64,000 nt of DNA, taken from contig JANTUC010000014.1 of NCBI GenBank assembly GCA_026873275.1, positions 1,240,001-1,304,000 of the forward strand. Direction: 5' to 3'. Positions 22,671 through 34,545 of this stretch are shown in pieces (the first letter of the stretch is position 1; every line of letters starts with the position of its first letter). The notes beneath the pieces are model-generated. The model saw only the letters and a list, made by a program, of their open reading frames with translations. It made no database searches and was not told the origin of the DNA. Made by a program: the position numbers and the translations under genes. Source of the DNA: Pseudopithomyces maydicus. Its lineage: Eukaryota > Ascomycota > Dothideomycetes > Pleosporales > Didymosphaeriaceae.

Positions 22671-24098
22671 ATGAAGTACATCGTTCTCAGCGCCCTTCTC
22701 GCTTCCGCAGCCATCGCAGCTCCCGCTCCCGCCCGGGGAAACCAAGGCGGTAATAATAATGCTGCCAACACCAACCAGGCTGGCGCCGGCGCCGCCAATG
22801 CTAACGGAGCTGCGACCAACGCTGGCGCTGCCACAGGCGCAACTGGCGCAACTGGAGCCACCACTGGAGCTGCCGGTGCAGCCAACGGAGCAACTGGCAA
22901 CACTGGAGCAGCAACTGGACAGACTGGAGCAGCCCAGCCCGCTGCTGGTTCTCCCGGAACCGTCACTCCTGGTACCAACGCCGCCGTACCTCCTCCCCCA
23001 GGTGGTGCTGCCGGCCAGACACCCACCGCCGGCGACCTTGCCACGGCCGTCGCCAACTGGCAAGCCGACACCTCGATGGTCTCCATGTTCCTGAACAACG
23101 GCAACTCCATCAACGACGATGCCGCCTTCAAGCAAGCCGCCCTCGTCGCCTTCAACGCCGAGGTCGACGAGCTCACCCACAAGGCCGTCATCGACGCCGC
23201 CAACGGCCAGATGCCCAACGTCCAGGCCGCCAACTCGACCCTCGCCACCGGCGGCGCTTTCCAGGACGTCGTCGACAAGCTCATGATCATGTCCATGCAG
23301 GGCAAGGCCGCCGCCAACAACATCGACCTCATCAACCAGAACCGCTGCACAAACGTCCTGCCCAACATCGACGCCTACATGGCGTCTACGGGATCCAACT
23401 CCCAGGCCGTGCGCCCCAACGTCTGCGATCAGACTGGTGTGAAGGGTGGTGTTCAGAGCAACGGGCCGACGCTGCCCGGTCAGCAGCCTGTAAGTTTTCA
23501 CACTCCCAATCCATGCATCCATGGATGTAGCTTCATCACGTGGTCCGTCTTACTAACTTGCACGCAATAGGGAACTCCCCAGCAGGCGTTCGCCGCTGCC
23601 CAGGCACTCGCCGGCGGAACTGGTAACGGCCAGATGCCCAACGCTCAGGGCACTGGACAGCAGACCGGCACCGGAGCCCAGACCGGCACTGGAGCCCAGA
23701 CTGGTACTGGAAACGCTCAGACTGGCACCGGCAACACTCAGACTGGCACTGGAGCTCAAACTGGCACCGGCAACACTCAGACCGGCACTGGAGCTCAAAC
23801 TGGCACTGGAAACACTCAGACCGGCACCGGCAACGCTCAGACTGGCACTGGCAACGCTCAAACCGGCACCGGCAACGCCCAAGCCGCTGGAAACGCACAG
23901 ACAGGTAACACTGGTGCGGCCAACGGCGGTGCTCAGCGCGGACAGCAGGGCCAGCAGCAACAGGGTCAGCAGCAGCAGGGCCAGCAGCAGCAGGGTCAGC
24001 AGGGTCAGCAGAACGCCAACGCCAACGTTATTAACAACCTTAACAACGGTCCTAACGTCGCTTCTGGCAACGGCAACGGCAACAACCGCAACAACTAA
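22671..24098 (+). CDS. Secreted Gly/Thr/Gln-repeat protein (cell-wall/adhesin-like)
   Basis: 448 residues from exons 22671-23489 and 23571-24098. The 81-nt intron has a GTAAGT donor and a perfect TACTAAC-type branch, and both exons are in phase. A signal peptide covers residues 1-17 (KYIVLSALLASAAIA). An Ala/Gly/Asn/Thr low-complexity stretch (about 22-120) precedes a folded domain (about 122-255) with two Cys (NRCTNV, PNVCDQ) and alternating amphipathic helices. Then come about ten copies of a TGTG(N/A)(A/T)Q-type repeat (about 304-372) and a QQGQQQ segment (about 390-415). The central domain resembles secreted proteins found across filamentous ascomycetes, but I cannot name its family. There is no GPI-attachment tail. 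The repeat number is likely to vary between strains. Confidence 0.8.
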
Positions 24099-24220
24099 GT
24101 TTCTCTCAAACGTACGCGTTCGGATCGGGTTACTCTCCCTTGATGGTGAGACGGGTGCGGTGTAGAGCGATGGGCGATGGGGTGAAAAGTGGTGGTGTAG
24201 CATAGCATATTAAGTATGGC

Positions 24221-24252
24221 ATGGGATGGGATGGGATGGGATGGGATGGGAT
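24221..24252. repeat. (ATGGG)n microsatellite
   Basis: About six perfect ATGGG units occur just 3' of the repeat-rich secreted-protein gene, probably within its 3' UTR. Confidence 0.9.
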
Positions 24253-24417
24253 GAAATGGGAAGTGTGGAGCGGAATAGAGTGGTTGTTATGTAGCCAGAT
24301 AGCGAAATGATCGTTTCTTTAATAATTTTCGACTTTGTTCATTTGTTTGTTTATTAACTTGTTTGTTTGTGTTTAGGTGAATGTGAATTTGAGTATAAGT
24401 ATAAGTATAAAAGTAAT

Positions 24418-24500
24418 AAAGGGTGAAAGTGAGGTGAGAGTGAAGGTGAGAGTGAAGGTGAGAGTGAAGGTGAAGGTGAAGGTGAAGGTGAATGTAAAGG
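24418..24500. repeat. GGTGAR/GAGAGTGA tandem repeat
   Basis: A purine-only tract alternates GGTGAGAGTGAA with GGTGAA hexamers. It is embedded in an AT-rich stretch (24300-24720) that carries no gene. Confidence 0.85.
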
Positions 24501-25871
24501 TAAATATATAATAATAAATACAAATATAAGTGTAACTAAAAGTATATAAATATATAAACATTAAGGTGAAAGCAGAAGTGAATGAAGAAATAACAATAAA
24601 TATTAGTATCTTTATAATATTAAAGTAAATGTGGATGCAAACATTAAGAATAAATATAGAAGTAGAGGCGAGAGTTTATCTCTCGTTTTAATTCGTCTTA
24701 TTTTATTCTATAGATAATGAGAAGCATTATTATCAAAGGCTAAGGATACACAGATCGCTCAAATATTCCTTACATTCATGCACACACGGATGCAGGGAAA
24801 GGGAACGGTAGATACCTATTCTCTTTGGGGGCGATGAAGGTCGTGTGGAGGCTCATTGCATATGAGGTTGATAGATAACATCTGGCTTGTGACTGTAAAG
24901 ATTGGATCTGTTTACCTATCTGCGGTTCTCAAGTAGGGCCGCTATTATTTACTATGTAGTGAAATAGCTTATCACTCGCCTCTATCTTCTTCTTCTTCTT
25001 CTTCTTTTCCTACAATGTTCAATTGGCGATAGGAGTCGTAGTAAGAAACCCCAACCGCTCCACACGCACGCACACGATGACAATCCCGCCACACCAACCA
25101 AGCTTTTCCCCGATCTTCACAGGGGAGCCTGACGAACGCCTGAACCGTCAGGTTTCGAAACTTGGAACCAAGACGGTGGGACGGGGCTAGGGTGCACGGG
25201 CGGATGAGCAGCGTCCCGATGTTTCACATTCACATGTGCTGCAGGTGTGCGACACATGATTCCAAAAGATGAGGGGAGCAAAAACGTTGGTGTCGGCGCG
25301 AGTGCTGCAGCAGGTGTTTGGATGCTAGTCAGGACTCATGCGAGGGTGGTGGAGAGGCCGAGGTTGAGATGTATGGTTGTCGAGCGGGTGCAGTTGGGCG
25401 CGGTGAGTGAGGGAGGGCGAGGGGAGAGACGAGACACGGCGCTCCCACCTTCCCATCCGATGATGCATCGCTCGCCCAAAGCATCGTGACATGTGTTTTC
25501 CTGTGATGCCGTGCAACAACGGCTCACATCTGTCATGTCGCTCCCTCGCGGCCACGAAGCGACGATGACTAAGGACGCGAAGGGCCTCCCCGGCTCGTCG
25601 ACCACGTCGCCATGCGTCGGGCCAGGCTCGAGGCTTCAAATCACCTCGCTCGTTACGCCAATGACCAGGCTGCCATTCGCTTAGCTCTGCGGCGCTCCTC
25701 GCTTTAACGTCTTCATGTCTTGATTCCGTGCTGCGCTGCTGCGACTGACATGGTTCAGCCCGCCAAGCGGAGAAAACGGCTGACGGCACCGCTGGCCCTG
25801 CTGCCGACCTCGTCCTGGGAGATTCACGGCTGAAACACTTTCCTCGCGCGAGCGAACACGCAGGTGCAGCA

Positions 25872-28800
25872 ATGGCCGAGGCGGGACCAGCGCCTGTCGA
25901 TCTGGAGAGGGAGCTGACTTGCTCGGTAAGTCGTCGGAGAGGCGCTGCGAGGTGCAAGTGAGGTGGGGGAGGGGAAGCGGGATGGCGGTCAGGAAGGAAG
26001 GTTTCCGCGAGCCTTCGTCTTGCTGCTGTTCACGGCACGGCACAGTTGCCCGCCCCTACCAAAGTGAATGTTGCATGTGGAGTATAGTAGTACCTGTGCT
26101 AACCGCGCCCGCCGCCTAGATATGCACCGACCTGCTCTACCAGCCGCTCACCCTCCTCGACTGCCTGCACACCTTCTGCGGCGCCTGCCTGAAAGAATGG
26201 TTTGCCTTCCAGGCCTCGACTGCCACATCGCTGCACCCATATACCTGCCCATCATGCCGCGCCTCCGTGCGGTCGACGCAGCCCAATGCCACGGTGACGA
26301 CCCTCCTGGACATGTTCATCCAGGCGAATCCGCACCGGGGCAAGACCGAGGATGAGAAGAAGGCGGACCGGGAAAAGTTCAGATATGGGGACGTCGTCAT
26401 GCCCAAGCTACGGCGGCGGGGCGGACAGGACGACGACGAGGAGCGCAGGCTGCTGGAAGAGGTGCAGCAGCTGAGCTTGAGGGAGCTCGGCATCGACACG
26501 TCGAGTACCGTGGCCAACGTGGACCACCTGGAGCCGCCGCGGGAACGAAGGAGACGGGAGCGGAGTGAAGGGAGGAGGGAGAGAAGCTCCGACACGAGGA
26601 GGAGCGCAGACGATCGCTCGCGCAGCCGCAATCACTCCAGTGCGTCTACCGCCCGGAGGGAGACTGTTCCCCCGAGAGTCATAGAGCATCAGTCGAGCTT
26701 GCGGAGTTTGCTCAGCGCCAGCGATCTCGACTCGCAGGAGATGGAGGAAGAGATCATGCGTCAAATCATGGAGGAAGGCCTGCTTGATGGCATTGACCTG
26801 AACAACATCGACGTCGCGCAAGAAGACGAGATCAGCGAGAGGATTGCACAGGCGTATAGGAGACGGCAAGAGCAGAAGAGGAGGGAGCGCCGCGAAAGAC
26901 GTGAAAGGCTCGCAAGAGAGGGACAAATCAGCTTGTCGGGAACATCGACGCCAGATATCCGCAGCCCTGCAGTCCGCGAGGATGAGAATCAGCGGCGCAG
27001 GGCCCACAACCGATCCACGAGCACAACCCCCACCCCGCGAGATAGGGACAACAGACCACCACTGTCCAGACCTGGACTCTTGGATGTTGCGAATCAGGGC
27101 CCTCGCACACGCCACGCTCGATCGTCCAGCCAGGGGAGCTCGAGATCAGCCCGGGAGCATCGCCCTACGCCTCTCTCGGCCTCGTCCACCCGGGCGCATA
27201 ACAACTCGCAGCCCGAACTCGTCGGACGCTCCGTGAGTTCCGGTATGGGCGCTGATCAAAGACGTCAATCCGACAATGAGCACCGGGGTGCTATAGATGG
27301 GCGGCAGCAGTTCAGAAACAGCATCCAAGCACATGCTTCGTCGAATCCGAACTCGCCGAGGAGATCTGCTTTCAACTTCGCCACAAATACAACTACTGAA
27401 AGTCCGACAAGTGCTACTCCTGTTGTTGCTTCTCCGCTGACGAGCCCCGTCGGCTCTCTCCCTCCGCTGGCAAGTCAACCCATATCAGCATCGTCCCGAC
27501 GAACCACAGATCCAACGGGTGCCCGACAGCCGCGAGCACCACGCAATGGAACGCCTCCTCTAGCATCTCCTCCCGCCTTCCCACGCTCTACCACCGATCC
27601 CTCGACCATCCAGTCACGATCCCAAGAAATCACAACAACAGCCCCCGCAGCGCCAGAGCCATTATACCCCGAACCACACATCACGTGTCGCAGCTGCGGC
27701 AAGGACCACATCGAGTACGACCTCCACTACAACTGCTCCCGCTGCGACTCGGGCGCCTACAACATCTGCCAACCGTGCTACCGCCGCGGCAAAGGCTGCA
27801 AGCATTGGTTCGGCTTCGGCTGGGCCGCCTGGCCCGCATACCAGCAGAAAGCACCCCCAGGCGGCTACCCCCGAACCACGAGTACCCGCACATCATGCGC
27901 GGCCACCGCTTCCGCCGCCCGCAAGCCCCGCTCACATCCATAGCTGAACCCCCGGCCTCGACGGCGCCCCAAGCCTCCGCCTCCACCTCCACCGCGCTCC
28001 AGTCCCCAGACGACCCCGCGGCCAGGCTCGAGGCCGGCGTCTTCTGCGACATCTGCGCACAGTGGGCCGACGCCTGCTACTGGAAATGCGACTACTGCAA
28101 CGAGGGCGAATGGGGGTATTGCAACGACTGCGTGAATCAGGGCCGCCACTGCACGCATGCCCTGCTGCCCATCTCGCACGTCGCAAAGGAGAGGAACACT
28201 CCCCTTTCCACTTCCACTTCGAACACTTCCACCTCCACCACCACACCCACCACCCCCAACAACCACCTCCCCCCACCCCACGCCCCAACCTCGCCCCCCT
28301 CACCCCCTCACCGCCTCCCTCCTCCCAGGCCCCACCCACGTCACCCTCGCCAACTCCACCTACCGCCCCCTAACCTTCACAACCCTCTGCAACATGTGCC
28401 GTTTCCCGATCCCCCCTCGCACACGCGGTACCACTGCGAGCGCTGCAACGCCGGCGATTACGACATGTGCCCCTCGTGCTACGGCGCCGCCGTCGCATCG
28501 GGGCGCGTCAGCCCCGCCGACGGGCCGCACGGGTGGCGCAGGTGTCTGCGCGGACACCGCATGATCGTGTGCGGGTTCGAGGAGAGGGACGGCGGGCAGC
28601 GGCGGGTGGTTGTCAGGGGGTGGTTGGCGGCGTGGCGTTGAGGGGGGCGGATGCCGGGGGTGGAAATCCGGACGCTGGTACGAATACTAGCACTACCAAT
28701 GCTAATGCTAATACCGATGCTGCGTCGAGGGCTGCGTCGAGGGAGGGCGACCCCGGGTCTTCGAGAGAGGATGCCGAGACCGAGGGTAAGGTTTGGCAAT

Positions 28801-29075
28801 CGCGGACGCCGGCGCATTTCCCGCCCCCGAGCACGAGCGCTGCCCTCGGCTTGCGCATCCAGGCCCGCTGGAGCTACTTCCCGGCCGAGGGCGTGGAGGA
28901 CGAATTGGCGTTCCCCAAGTTCGCGGAGATCACGGAGGCTGAGGATATCAATGGGGATTGGTGCTGGGGGGTGTATGCGGGGGCGAAGGGGCTGTTTCCT
29001 GGGGGGTATGGGAGGGTGGTTGGGGGGAGGGGGAGAGGGAGGGGAGGATTTGATTGGGGGGGAGGATGGAAATAG
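25872..29075 (+). CDS. RING / triple ZZ-type zinc finger / SH3 protein (apparent frame slips)
   Basis: Probable E3 ubiquitin ligase of about 1004 residues. Exon 1 (25872-25925) ends in the first RING Cys pair; a 194-nt intron (25926-26119, GTAAGT donor, GCTAAC branch) leads to the rest. The RING is C3HC4 (Cys17, Cys20, Cys33, His35, Cys38, Cys41, final TCPSC). A long basic, Ser/Arg-rich disordered region with coiled-coil-like RRRQEQKRRERRERRERL follows. Three ZZ-type modules come next, starting TCRSCGKDHIEYDLHYNC, FCDICAQWADACYWKC and LCNMCRFPIP..YHCERC. The C-terminal SH3 runs from LRIQARWSYFPAEG through GDWCWGVYAG to GLFPGGYGRVV. The frame slips at C5 27868-27872, in C-rich 28240-28330 (net two bases), at C6 28411-28416 and at G5 28616-28620; the spliced length is five bases short of full frame. 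Substrate unknown. Confidence 0.82.
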
Positions 29076-30307
29076 GAGGGAGAGGTGGAGAGGATGGAAA
29101 TAGGAGGGGAGAAGAAAGTGAGGAGGATATAAAGGGGAGGGGCAGAGAAGCGGAGGAGGATGAAAAGGAGATGGGAGATGCGAGGGAGGGAGGTGTAGTG
29201 AGTGTACGCAGGGGTAATGAAGATACGGCTCGGCTGGACGTAATATTTCTTTCCTCGCTTTTTCGAAAAAAGGATGGCGTTGGCGTGACTTGTTTGCAAC
29301 GCTCAGTCTCACTTGTCATCTTCTGGGCAAGTTGCATTCTGGGGGGACTGTTCTTGCTTGCTTGCTTACTTGCTCGCTTGTTTGCTTACTAAAGCTCATA
29401 ATGTCTTTCGACGAGGAGGGAGGGTGTGATAAGGATGTACCACAGCACGACGTCGCCGTCGCACATGACTGCTCCGACGCCGGTGCTCAGAACCGCTACG
29501 ATACGATCGATGTCTATGAAATATTCACATTGCTTTAAAAGACTATGTACAGGCTTGAATTATGTTCCGAGTGCGGTCGGCTATGTACACCCTTGTGGTT
29601 TGAGAAACCGCCACGCCATGGCCATGCGTTCTGGCGGGTAGCTGCGCGGGAGCAGTGTACTCGGTTGATGTAGCGGGTGTCTCGAAACGGAGGAACTTGG
29701 TACCGATAGGGCGGTTGATAGGATAAATCGAGAACAGAGAAAGGTTGTAACCAAGGGGTTTGATACCGATATGTAGTTGGTGAGATAAGTTGATAAGGTT
29801 TAGAGGCTGTAACCGAAGGCTTCAATGGCAATACGCTGGATCGGAAAATAACGGTGCGATACACAGATGTATGTAATTCGTCTAACCCATACCATATGAT
29901 CTTCTTGTGTTCCGGTGATTGTACCGCAAGGTCAGATATGAACGGCTTTGCCTTCTCGGATTAAAGGTATACAACGAAGGGTGGCGTAAGCTTGTGTTGC
30001 TCTTACAATATCACTCAGGGCCGATGTGCGTATCCAGTCGAAGGTGAGTCGTCACTAGAGGCGTTCCTTGTGTCGATGACTAGGAAGTACCACAACTGTT
30101 GCGGGCTGTTGGCGCGTGGTCCGCAAGCGGATTTGTCTGCTAAGATTAAACCTGGACCAGCGGTGCGCTTCTGAGGGACGAACAGGATTGAAGCGTAAGT
30201 ACCACAAGGGGTGACAGACATCTCGCAGAGAGCGATGGTAAGAGCCAAAGTGTGTGAAAATGAAAAGAAAAAATAGAGGTGGCGGCTGGCGACAACGGGG
30301 CTCTATC
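29076..30307. other. Intergenic region, purine-rich at its start
   Basis: The first 140 bases are GGAGAGG-type purine-rich sequence continuing the Gly/Arg-rich end of the RING/ZZ gene. The rest shows only short overlapping frames and no gene. Confidence 0.45.
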
Positions 30308-32210
30308 TTAGGCTGAAGGAAGGCCGATTCGGATCTGAGAAAGAAAATTAATACTTTGCCGAGTAGACGCGAAGCTGTACCCAAACCGGGACGATTAGAT
30401 TCTTACGTCGTTGATTGTGTAGGTCTTGTCCCAGAAGTCTCCAGTGGTCTTGCGCCGCTTCTGGAGCATCATGTTCTCGAGAGACCCGGCAAGAGCGGTG
30501 CCGCTCTCCCACTTCCAGGACGAAGTTTCTAGAACGACCAGAGCATTGGAGTATAGATGAATGACATCTTCAGGGTGGAACTCGCTCCAGTCCTCGTTAA
30601 TGATGATAGTGAGTGCTTGGTATACCCAGTGAGGCGTCACAAAGATGTGTATGGCGCCTATCGTTATAACGCTTTCGAGGACGTGCCACGCAGTCTGCCA
30701 CACCGGGCTCATTAGAAGATGGGTCTGGTGCAAGATTAGACGCAAGCTGGGCGGCAATTGGTACGAGAGGTCCAGCAGTGGAACTTTGTTTCGTGCCCAC
30801 TCTTTAAGTGCAGCGTCACCTTTCCGCCACCGGTTCTGCAGCCGGTAGAGTGAGCAAAGGTAATCCGCAGGCCTGCTTGGGTCTAAGCACAACTCGCCTT
30901 CCTAGGAAAAATCAGCCATGAAAAATTCGCAGACGGGATAATACTCACAGGCTCTGGGAATGGTGCAGGCCGGTCGAGAACAGTGGAAAGCTCGTTCTCC
31001 AGACTGAAGACTGTCATGTGCATGTTCCTGATCATGACGACTTCCATAGGACTCAAGTCGTGGCGCTTCTGTTCTAGAGACATGACCAACCTCGTTGCAA
31101 GGGCAATCTGCTGTCCAATGTTCCCCTTTTGGGGATCAAAGAGGCAGTTAATGGCAAGCAGCAGTATGGCTCGCAAGCCCTGGATGGTAGCATCGGCGGT
31201 GGCGGCCTCCATGTACTGCTCGGCAGTCTCCACGAAGTTCTGGGCCATGAGTCTGTAGTTCTGGGTGTTTGCCATATTGTAAGAATGGCGGCCAGACGAG
31301 CTCCAGAGATTGTCGAAGGCGGGATTGTGCAGTTTACCAAAGTTCTCCCGCTGCCTGATCTTCTTGCTGAGGATCAGGGGGGTGACGTGACAGCCGATGG
31401 AGTAGACCATGTTCAGGTCGAAGAGCTCGACGTCGGTCAGGTCCCGGGGCAGTTCGGGGGCCAGATAGCGGGCGGAGGGGTCCAGGATGGGGTACAGGGG
31501 CTGGATCTGCTCGAGGTAGACCTCGACGAGCTCGTGGTTCTTGGCGTCGGACTGGTTGACGCTGATGCGCATGCGCCAGTCGTCGTCGTCCTCGGAGGGC
31601 CAGTTGAGCTCCTTGGCCTTCTGTCGGGGGGACTTGACCAGGCAGGCCTCGGATCCAAGGTAGCGGTAGCTCCCCGCGGCCTGGGCGAAGTAGTGCTCGG
31701 GGTGCTGGGGCTGGCTGTGGGTCTCGGAGACGACCGACTCGGTCTTGGAGAAGTCAGCGCCCCCATGCTGGAGGGGCGTGGAGGCGGAGGGGTCCTGGGG
31801 CGTCTGGGTCGGGGCGGACTGGGCGGGGGAGGGGTGTTGGCGGGCAGTGAGCTTGTGCACGTGATCGACTAGCTCTGCGATGTAACTGGGACAGTTAGCA
31901 ACGGTGATGCGGTACCACAACGCTCGCTGGTAACGCGGGCGCTGGAGTGGCGCACCTCCGCGGGAGCAGCTCCTGGCGGCCGTGGTCGAAAAAGGTGCAG
32001 TCGACGCCCGCCTTTGTGCATTGCCTGGACGGGTCAGCGGAGGTCACGGGCAGCGGTGGTTGCCCAGGTGGCGGACACTTGCCTGCACTTGGGGAGGAAG
32101 GTGTCGCAGCCGCGGCGACACTCGCGACAGCGCTTGCAGGCGGGCAGGCTCTGGATCAGGGCGTCCAGGTCCATCTCCGGCAGCGACGTCGAGGGCGAGG
32201 CGAGCGACAT
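30308..32210 (-). CDS. Zn2Cys6 transcription factor (fungal_trans type), GC-AG first intron
   Basis: 551 residues from five exons (32083-32210, 31956-32024, 30949-31885, 30407-30901, 30308-30334). The zinc cluster is Cys25-x2-Cys28-x6-Cys35-x6-Cys42-x2-Cys45-x6-Cys52, with one extra Cys (31) in the basic loop. Intron 1 (32025-32082) interrupts the cluster between Cys42 and Cys45 and uses a GCAAGT donor; no GT donor would keep phase. The other introns are 70, 47 and 72 nt. The last exon is only nine codons including the stop and is supported by GTAAGA and a TTTCTTTCTCAG acceptor. A coiled-coil-like segment (YIAELVDHVHKLTARQ) precedes the middle homology domain (LYPILDPSARYLAPELPRDL, AILLLAINCLFDPQKGN). 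It is probably nuclear and binds CGG-type sites; targets unknown. It is divergent from another Zn2Cys6 gene 263 bases away. Confidence 0.92.
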
Positions 32211-32473
32211 GCTGGGCCCATTGTGCGGCTGCAGCGTGCGGGAGGGATGGGTAGACTATGGGTGGTCGTCGTAGTCCGCATGGATGAGGGGTTCGCTGGG
32301 CGGGCTGGGTTAGCTTCCGCTAGAGAGAGCGCTTGGGGGAAACGGCGACCTGCATGTGCCAAGGTGCATTACTCGCCCTCCAGAGTCTCTCTGGTCTATC
32401 ATCTGCCCAGGACCCAGGCAGCAGAAGCCCTGCTCTGCTCGAGCACCGCACTCCCGGACGCAGCAGCGCCCCC
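32211..32473. promoter_or_regulatory. Bidirectional promoter between two Zn2Cys6 genes
   Basis: 263 bases between start codons at 32210 (minus) and 32474 (plus), GC-rich, with several CGG/CCG triplets. No clearly spaced CGG pair could be assigned as a binding site by eye. Confidence 0.5.
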
Positions 32474-34545
32474 ATGAACCGCAGCGACCGCACAAAGGTG
32501 CGCAGGCGTGTGCTTGCCTGTGCACGCTGTCGCAAGCGTAAACTCTCGGTGCCGTCCCAATCAAGCCTCGCTAGTCAACACCACGCCCTCTAACCCGTGC
32601 ACAGTGCGATGGCAAGGTGCCCGCCTGCACCCGATGCGTCGACGCCGGCGTCGAGTGCGTTGGCTTTGATTCATCCACCCAGCGGGAGGCCCCGCGCTCC
32701 ATCGCCGGCTACCTGGAGAACCACATTGCAACCCTCACCAACCAGTCGTCCTCGCAAGCCCACCGCACCCCGGCACGCCTCAGTCTGGCCTTCCCCTCTC
32801 CGCCCACCTCCCATGAGTCCGAGTCGTACGGCAAGTGCTCGCGTGCCGACAGCCTCGTCGACCTGGCCATGCAGGACATCACCCCCAAGTTCCTCGGCGT
32901 CACCCAGAAGCGGCCCTTGCTGAGCTGTGTCGTCAAGGGGACCCAGCTGCCCTCGCGGAGAGGACCCGTGGGCTCCACTGACCTGAACGAGAACCACCCC
33001 CGCTCCATCATGAACCCGCCCACCAACCTCGACAGCATCTCCTGGAAGATTGCGAGCGGCCTGTTCAACAACTACCTGGAGCGCGTCGTCACCCAGTACC
33101 CCATCTACCACCGCAACGACGTGACCGCTGCCTTCAATGCTGTGTACGTGCCCATGTCCAGTCCGCGCCAGCCGACGTCCCGTGACCGCTACATTGTCAG
33201 CATCATCATGGCCATCTCCCTCTCGACAGCCGCGCGGACCAAGCAAAAGGAAGCCAATGCGCTGGCCTGTCTCTTCGTGCGCCAAGCCATGCAGTACATC
33301 CCCGACGTAGCCACCAACGACATACCTGGCCTCCAAGCCATACTCCTCCTTACCCAGTACATCTTCCTCAATCCCAGCATGGCCGACGTCTGGCTGTTGA
33401 CAGGCCTCATCAGCCAGGCCGTCATCGACCTCGGCCTTCACCAAGAGCTCCCCAACGACTCGGGGATATCGGCTTATCAACGTGACATGAGGAGACGTTT
33501 GTTTTGGTGTGCCTGGGAGATGGAGATTGGCGTTTGCTGCATCTTCCAGTATCCCTTCACTTTGCCAACTCAGCGATCACAGATCAGCGTCGAGTTTCCA
33601 ATCGAAGTCGACGACACTGCCATCACCCAAGCAGGCATTGATACCAACGGACGCATCTCCAAGTTCACCTCCAGGAGAATCTGTGAATTCCGCCTGATCG
33701 AGGCCGAGATCGTGTCCGTCATGTGGCACGACCAGCCATTGCCTGCACAGTACTCATCCATAAATCAGTGGAAAGAGCATTGCATGCAGAGAATCGAAAA
33801 CTGGCAGAAAGAGATACACGAGTCGGCCGCCAGCAACACAGATCCCAGCTTCAAGGAGCGATGGGTAGAGATGGTACTATATTCCGACATCACTGTTCCG
33901 TACGTCTCTGTAGCACTGTATCGACCGACAAAAGCCGTGCCATCTCCGCCCACGGAGCAGCTGTTGAAGGCTTTCTGGAGCACCGTACAGGTCGCACAGG
34001 GCTACTGTCAGCAAAACGACGCCGACTACGGAAGAATCAAATACGTTTTTCACCCTTGTCATCACGTATTCAACTGCGCCACCGTCTTCTTACGAATACT
34101 AGGCCTCTGCCAACACCAAATATCCGAAATTTATTCCTTTGAAATAATCGAAGAGTTTATGAGAGACTTTGCCAAGTGCTTCCGGAATATTTCCGAAAGA
34201 TGGACTGCCGCGAGACGATGCTTGGAAGAGTATGAGCGTCTGCTACTGCCGGTCAAGCAAGGATACCAGGAGTTCCTAGCCCACAAGGCGATGCAAACAC
34301 GCATATCCGAGGCACCCGGACAGGTGGTGTACAGCCATCCTTATTTCGCCGACCAAATGGACGACACAATCAACTCTTGGTCAATGTTCAACCCGACCGC
34401 ATCTTCGGTTTCGTCTGACCCTGTCAGCGCAACCTCGTATCAAGCACCCTATGACTGGCATGCCGAGTTTGATTTGGACTTTGGCCGGGAATATGGGATG
34501 ATGCACCCCATGGAGCAGCAGTTGAGTCCAGCGGCACCGCTTTGA
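32474..34545 (+). CDS. Zn2Cys6 transcription factor (fungal_trans type)
   Basis: 671 residues. Exon 1 (32474-32548) ends exactly before the third cluster Cys; a 56-nt intron (32549-32604, CTAAC branch) follows, then one long exon. The zinc cluster is Cys16-x2-Cys19-x6-Cys26-x6-Cys33-x2-Cys36-x6-Cys43, with a CRKRKLSCD basic loop. The middle homology domain is clear: LLLTQYIFLNPSMADVWLLT, AVIDLGLHQELP and RRRLFWCAWEMEIGVC. The C-terminus (Ser/Thr/Pro and acidic Tyr-rich, EFDLDFGREYGMMH) looks like an activation region. The frame is unbroken. It is head to head with the other Zn2Cys6 gene, an arrangement that could let one regulate both. No biosynthetic core gene lies nearby to suggest a pathway. 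Confidence 0.93.

Larger units (their letters stand above)
24099..25871. other. Repeat- and AT-rich intergenic region
   Basis: About 1.8 kb. It has the two simple repeats listed separately, an AT-rich core at 24300-24720, a (CTT)n run near 24985-25006, and GC-rich sequence from about 25080 leading into the RING/ZZ gene. Open frames on both strands at 25247-26043 overlap without motifs and are probably chance frames in GC-rich promoter DNA. Confidence 0.45.

Noticed and set aside
25140..25190. Possible tRNA-like stem with a GGTTTCGAAAC core
   Set aside because: No matching acceptor and anticodon arms at the right spacing.
25325..26043. Minus-strand frames upstream of the RING gene
   Set aside because: They overlap exon 1 and intron 1 of the RING gene on the other strand and show no motif.
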